Shown: positions 23,994-27,858 of the stretch, in pieces
Layout: the number at the start of each line of letters is the position of its first letter
Numbering within the stretch: the stretch's first letter is position 1
DNA from: Chloroflexota bacterium
Lineage (GTDB): Bacteria > Chloroflexota > Ktedonobacteria > Ktedonobacterales > Ktedonobacteraceae
NCBI GenBank assembly: GCA_005879655.1
Contig: VBJK01000083.1
Coordinates: 1 to 27,858, forward strand
Reading direction: 5' to 3'
DNA length: 27,858 nucleotides
Notes under the pieces: model-generated
What the model saw: the letters and a program-made list of their open reading frames with translations, nothing else
What the model was told of the DNA's origin: nothing
Database searches by the model: none
Program-made: the position numbers and the translations under genes

Positions 23994-26429
23994 ATGGATT
24001 CAGGTTTTTGTATGGCTACCGATTTTAATAAGATTGCTAATCAATCGCTCGTGACCAGAGGGGCGGGCACAACGGCTTGGAGACCAAGTTTGTTACCTTC
24101 GCAGTTGACACTTGAGGATTTATTGAAGGAGACGCAACAATATCTCTCGCCCGAAGATATAGAAGGCATTAAACGGGCCTACGAACTCTCCAATCAGGCG
24201 CACAAAGGGGCTGTGCGTCGTTCAGGTGAGCCGTATATTCAGCATCCTTTAGAAGTTGCGTTCCTGCTGGCTGGTATGCGTATTGATGCTAATGGAATTA
24301 TTGCCGCTCTGCTCCATGATGTGGTGGAAGATACGGATTGTGCGCTTGCTGACCTACAAAAACAGTTTGGGCAGGAAGTGGCTACTATCGTTGATGGCGT
24401 GACGAAATTTGATGTCTTGGCCGGGAAAGCGCCACGGTCCACCAAAGAGGTTGCCGGTAGTGAGCAAATAAGCGCTACTCCACCCCTCTCGGTAGTGGAT
24501 AAGCGTCGCCAGCGTAGCGAGACTGTGCGTAAGATGCTGCTCGCTATGGCTGAAGATCCACGCGTTGTTGTCCTTAAACTCGCCGATCGCTTGCATAATA
24601 TGCGTACTTTGCAGGCAATGTCGCCCGCACAGCAGCAAAATAAGGTGCGTGAAACTACCGAGATCTATGTGCCATTGGCCAAACGCCTGGGCATGGCACC
24701 TGTACAGGCAGAGCTGGAAGAACTTGCCCTTAGCTATCTAGAGCCGGAAAAGTATCAGCGGCTGAAACGCGAAGTGGCCGAGGAAGTCAAACAGCGCGAG
24801 CCTTATGTCAACGAAGTATGTCGCATCCTGCGTGAGGAGATGGAGCGTGCGGGTATCCAGGCCGAAGTTCATGCCTGGGGCAAACCTCTGGCCAGTATTA
24901 ATCGTAAATTAGAAGAGATGCCTCCTCAGCCGAATGAAGGGAATGAGCTAAGCCAGATCTACGATCTTGTCTCTTATCGCATTCTTGTTAATACCGATAA
25001 TGAATGTTATCTAGCCCTTGGGCATATCCATGCATTATGGAGGCCCAAGGATGGACGCATTAAAGATTTTATTGCTACACCGAAGTTGAATGGCTATCAG
25101 TCGTTGCATACGACCGTCTTTTGTCTGCATAATTGTCTGACCGAGATTCAGATCCGCACACACGATATGCAGCGTACAGCGGATTATGGCATTGCGAGCT
25201 ATTGGTATTTGAAGGATCGCATGGGGAAAGAGGCATCATCTAATAGCTATCGCCTCTCGTATCGCGAGATGGTAACTTGGATTGAACAATTGCGCCAATG
25301 GCAGCGCGAATTGCCACAGGGCGCAGACGAGTTTGTTGAGGCTGTGAAAGGTGACATTTTTCAGGAGCAGATCTTTGTTTTTACGCCCAAAGGTGAGGTG
25401 AAGGATCTTCCTCGTGGTTCAACGCCACTGGATATGGCCTACCGTATCCATAGCGATATTGGGGACCACTGCGCCGGGGCGCGTATTATTACCAATATGG
25501 ATGATACCGGCCATCTGGTGACACGCTTGGTACCGCTCGATTATGAGTTAAAGGATGGCGAGATCGTTGATATTGTGGTGAATCGTACCGTTCATCCGAC
25601 CCGCGACTGGCTTAGCTTTGCGCGCACTGCCGCAGCTCGTAACAAGATCAGGCGCTACCTGAAGACCTATGAGCACGAGATCAATCTGCAATTGGGCCGT
25701 GAACGCCTCGATCTTGCCCTGAAAAGAGCTGGCTTTAAAGGCGTAAATGGCCAGATCGATGCCTTGCTTCAGCGTGTGAAAGCTGAAGATGCGCAAGCAG
25801 GGAATACGTTCCATAAGTGTGCAATGCTAGAAGACATCTACGTTGCTCTTGGACGGGAAGATCTCCAGAACGATGAGGTGACGAAAGCTCTCTTACCTCT
25901 CTTACAGCAGGAGTCTGAGCAGGTTCAGCACGGGCAAAGACCGATAAATGGTAGCCTCATGCAGAAAGAGGGTGATCTCTCTGCTAGTACTGGCAATCTC
26001 ATCAAATTAGAGCAGTGCTGTTGTCCCATTCCAGGCGACTCTATTGTTGGACTTTTGCATCCCAGCAAGGGGATGCTCGTGCATCGCAGTGATTGTAATA
26101 AACTACGCCGTTATCGCAAGCATCCGGGTGCATTGGTGGAAGTGAACTGGTTACAGATAGAACCTGACCATTACTTTGTTCCTATCTCGATTGTGGCGCA
26201 TGATCGTGCTGGTCTTTTGCGCGATGTTGCTGCTGTTGTGGCCGATGCCGGTATTAATATGACAACTGTCACCTCAACAACTCATCCTTCGCTACAGAAG
26301 GCGATCATTACCGCGACGCTGGAAATATCGGCGCATGAGGGGGCCATCAATCAATACGAGCGCATTCGCCGCCGTTTGCGCCAAGTGAAGAATGTGGTGA
26401 GCGTAGAACGCGCCACACCAGGCAGATAA
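23994..26429 (+). CDS. Long RelA/SpoT protein, hydrolase-intact (Rel1)
   Basis: An 811-residue Rel protein with hydrolase, synthetase, TGS, zinc-finger-like and ACT domains. HD hydrolase motifs are intact: SGEPYIQHP (His84), LLHDVVEDT (His108, Asp109, Glu112, Asp113) and KLADRLHNMRTL (Asp198). In the synthetase the segment usually reading GRPKHIYSIYRK is AWGKPLASINRK, so the ATP-contacting Arg is Trp295 although Lys297 remains. YDLVSYRILV, KDFIATPKLNGYQSLHTTV and EIQIRT look normal. The TGS has IFVFTPKGEVKDLPRGST. Then comes a Cys cluster (EQCCCPIPGD...VHRSDC) and the ACT domain (PISIVAHDRAGLLRDVAAVV). Rel enzymes make and degrade (p)ppGpp in starvation. The hydrolase has a longer linker than usual around residues 143-176. 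The motifs suggest a hydrolase-biased, SpoT-like enzyme; residual synthesis is possible. Start context is weak, and ATG at 24012 is an alternative. Confidence 0.93.
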   Translation: MDSGFCMATDFNKIANQSLVTRGAGTTAWRPSLLPSQLTLEDLLKETQQYLSPEDIEGIKRAYELSNQAHKGAVRRSGEPYIQHPLEVAFLLAGMRIDANGIIAALLHDVVEDTDCALADLQKQFGQEVATIVDGVTKFDVLAGKAPRSTKEVAGSEQISATPPLSVVDKRRQRSETVRKMLLAMAEDPRVVVLKLADRLHNMRTLQAMSPAQQQNKVRETTEIYVPLAKRLGMAPVQAELEELALSYLEPEKYQRLKREVAEEVKQREPYVNEVCRILREEMERAGIQAEVHAWGKPLASINRKLEEMPPQPNEGNELSQIYDLVSYRILVNTDNECYLALGHIHALWRPKDGRIKDFIATPKLNGYQSLHTTVFCLHNCLTEIQIRTHDMQRTADYGIASYWYLKDRMGKEASSNSYRLSYREMVTWIEQLRQWQRELPQGADEFVEAVKGDIFQEQIFVFTPKGEVKDLPRGSTPLDMAYRIHSDIGDHCAGARIITNMDDTGHLVTRLVPLDYELKDGEIVDIVVNRTVHPTRDWLSFARTAAARNKIRRYLKTYEHEINLQLGRERLDLALKRAGFKGVNGQIDALLQRVKAEDAQAGNTFHKCAMLEDIYVALGREDLQNDEVTKALLPLLQQESEQVQHGQRPINGSLMQKEGDLSASTGNLIKLEQCCCPIPGDSIVGLLHPSKGMLVHRSDCNKLRRYRKHPGALVEVNWLQIEPDHYFVPISIVAHDRAGLLRDVAAVVADAGINMTTVTSTTHPSLQKAIITATLEISAHEGAINQYERIRRRLRQVKNVVSVERATPGR

Positions 26430-26436
26430 GGACTCC

Positions 26437-26469
26437 CTCTCCCTGCGCCCCCTTCGGGGGCGGGGAGAG
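26437..26469 (+). terminator. GC-rich hairpin after rel1
   Basis: CTCTCCC-TG-CGCCCCC, a three-base loop, then GGGGGCG-GGGAGAG: 14 pairs with a two-base bulge, seven bases past the rel1 stop. No U-run follows, so termination is probable but not certain. It also marks the start of the next repeat cluster. Confidence 0.5.
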
Positions 26470-26760
26470 AGAAAGTCAGTCAGGGGACACCCCTGAAACC
26501 CCGCCAGGGTCGGTAGCCTCCTAGCGGGGTTTGGGGTGTTGCCCCCAAGCGTCAACTTTAGCGGGGGTCCAGGGGCGGTAGCCTCCTGGCGGGGTTTGGG
26601 GTGTCCCCAAATATCCTAAATCATCTTTGCGGGGTTTGGGGTGTTGCCCCCAAGCGTCAACTTTAGCGGGGGTCCAGGGGGCGGTAGCCTCCTGGCGGGG
26701 TTTGGGGTGTCCCCAAATATCCTAAATCATCTTTTTTGCCGCCTCCGGCGGCAAGAAAGA
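26470..26760. repeat. Family A interior fragments with two tandem 105-bp units
   Basis: Two direct copies (26525-26629 and 26630-26735) each run GGGGTTTGGGGTGTTGCCCC, AGCGTCAACTTTAGCGGGGG, TCCAGGGG, GGTAGCCTCCTGGCGGGG and GTGTCCCCAAATATCC. They differ by one inserted G. A partial third unit precedes them, and CCGCCTCCGGCGGC ends the cluster. The segments match the interior of family A repeats, but the GGGCACCC ends are absent. It lies between the two rel genes. Confidence 0.82.
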
Positions 26761-26788
26761 TGCCCACCATCTTTTTTGGGGCATAGAG

Positions 26789-26817
26789 TTAGCAGCAAAT
26801 GGCATGAAATATATATT
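26789..26817 (+). promoter_or_regulatory. Putative promoter of rel2
   Basis: TTAGCA (26789-26794), a 17-base spacer and TATATT (26812-26817), giving a leader of about 120 bases. It suggests that the second rel gene has its own transcript. Confidence 0.35.
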
Positions 26818-26942
26818 ATACTTTGGGATAGACAGATACAGAATTGGAATAGATAGACAGGCATTGTGCTGCTCTTGAGATAGGGCACAGCAGTTCATAA
26901 CAATTGCATCGACAACGGTTATGGCAGTGGTGGTACCGAATT

Positions 26943-27858
26943 ATGATTGATCAGTCTGTAGGAAACCAGACAAGACCACAAGATTTCTCAAACGAAATAG
27001 CAGCACTGCTCATCCAGGTTCGCCAGTATATGACTCCTGTTGAGATAGGGCATGTCAATCAGGCCCTCGCTCTGGCACAAGAGACATGCGGCGATGTGAT
27101 CGGTGAGCGGTTTATTCCCCCTCTTGAACATGCGTTAGCCGTAGCAACGATCCTAGCGCAAATGCATATCGATGCCGTAGGTGTGACCGCCGGGTTAATC
27201 TTTGAAGCGGTCGATGCCGATCTGGTATCACTCGCTAGAGTCGAAGAGGTCTTAGGTCCAATGACGGCACGCGTTGCTGGTAGCATGGAGCGCTTCAATA
27301 TTCTGGAACGGAAGAAACAGAGTGTCACCGTTGCTGGTGCAACTCAAACGGGACAGCAGGCCGCGATCAGAAAAGGCCACGACGAGCGTGAAGATAGTGG
27401 GACGAATATCGGAGGCGAGAGTAAGAAGCCACGTATCCGTGAAGCCCTCAGACGCCAACAAGCGGAGACGGTACGCAAAATGTTTGTGGCGATGGCAGAA
27501 GATCCCCGTGTCGTTCTGCTCAAACTGGCGTACCGCCTCCACGCTATGCGTGTCATGTGCCGTCCCGGTTATCGCGGTGATCAGCAAGAGATGTTATCCG
27601 TAGCACAAGAGACGCGCGAGATCTATGCACCTCTGGCCGGACGCCTGGGCATGTCGCTTATGGAGAGTGAACTGGACGATTGGGCCTTCAAGATTCTGGA
27701 ACCGGCTGCTTATGAATGGGTACGCGACATTGTTGAATCGGAAAGCAAGCAATGGCGTTCGTATGTAGAACGTGTATGCGCTGTACTACGGGAGGAGATG
27801 GCCACGATTGGCGTCAAAGCGGAGGTTTCCGGGCGCGTCAAGCACCTGTACAGCTTCT
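26943..27858 (+). CDS. RelA/SpoT paralogue, hydrolase-dead, 3' end outside window (Rel2)
   Basis: An open frame from the ATG at 26943 to the window edge, 305 codons. It aligns along its length with the N-terminal third of Rel1: VGVTAGLIFEAVDAD corresponds to NGIIAALLHDVVEDT, AETVRKMFVAMAEDPRVVLLKLAYRLHAMR to the ETVRK...KLADRLHNMR region, and LAGRLGMSLMESELDDWAF to LAKRLGMAPVQAELEELAL. The hydrolase His-Asp is Phe87-Glu88, and the metal-binding Asp of KLADR is Tyr197, so hydrolysis should be lost. By contrast SGRVKHLYSF near residue 298 keeps the synthetase Arg and Lys. It therefore looks like a synthetase-only enzyme, as E. coli RelA is. The rest of the synthetase and the regulatory domains cannot be seen. 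The ribosome binding site is weak. Confidence 0.88.
   Translation, partial: MIDQSVGNQTRPQDFSNEIAALLIQVRQYMTPVEIGHVNQALALAQETCGDVIGERFIPPLEHALAVATILAQMHIDAVGVTAGLIFEAVDADLVSLARVEEVLGPMTARVAGSMERFNILERKKQSVTVAGATQTGQQAAIRKGHDEREDSGTNIGGESKKPRIREALRRQQAETVRKMFVAMAEDPRVVLLKLAYRLHAMRVMCRPGYRGDQQEMLSVAQETREIYAPLAGRLGMSLMESELDDWAFKILEPAAYEWVRDIVESESKQWRSYVERVCAVLREEMATIGVKAEVSGRVKHLYSF

Noticed and set aside
26525..26735. CRISPR-like tandem repeat
   Set aside because: There are only two contiguous copies with no spacers, the unit is 105 bases, and there are no cas genes.

Overview
The window reads like a chromosome segment of a filamentous, Gram-positive-like Chloroflexota bacterium of the Ktedonobacteria type. 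This is inferred from the mix of gene families (RicT/PSP1, an ANTAR response regulator, PolX, a MazG fusion, a LipM-like ligase, two long Rel proteins), the moderate GC content and the many GC-rich palindromic intergenic repeats. No ribosomal RNA, tRNA, transposase, integrase or CRISPR array was seen.

Layout. Positions 1-836 hold a decayed toxin-antitoxin-like locus: two small ORFs and a Doc/Fic gene with an in-frame stop. A large inverted repeat (921-1086) follows, then a glutamate-cysteine ligase family gene (1231-2340). A convergent minus-strand block holds a GT4 glycosyltransferase and DNA polymerase X. A 435-bp composite repeat separates polX from a small zinc-ligand protein. An atypical NRAMP transporter (6586-7917) converges on mazG (7931-9466), and a large Eco57I-like N6-adenine methyltransferase follows on the minus strand. 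After a small two-helix membrane protein (12951-13472) comes a minus-strand run: SPFH membrane protein, RicT, ANTAR regulator and DAHP synthase (aroF). Next are a two-gene coupled pair (GlcG-like protein and a basic membrane protein), lipM and tgt, with repeat copies between them. On the plus strand are a zinc-ribbon protein and two tandem rel genes, the second cut by the window edge.

Three things stand out. First, aroF has a complete attenuator-like leader: a consensus promoter, a 20-codon leader peptide containing Phe-Tyr-Tyr-Trp-Phe, a long hairpin overlapping its stop codon, and an intrinsic terminator before the aroF start. Second, the two rel paralogues have complementary damage. Rel1 keeps all hydrolase motifs but lost the Arg of the synthetase GRxKH motif; Rel2 keeps GRxKH but lost the HD-hydrolase residues. 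This suggests a SpoT/RelA-like split of labour. Third, two repeat families invade gene ends. They supply stop codons or C-terminal residues to PolX, the SPFH protein, LipM and Tgt, and several copies sit inside an inverted repeat private to that locus.

Limits: no alignment, folding or database search was run. Family calls rest on recognised motifs. Promoters are matches to the sigma-70 consensus by eye.
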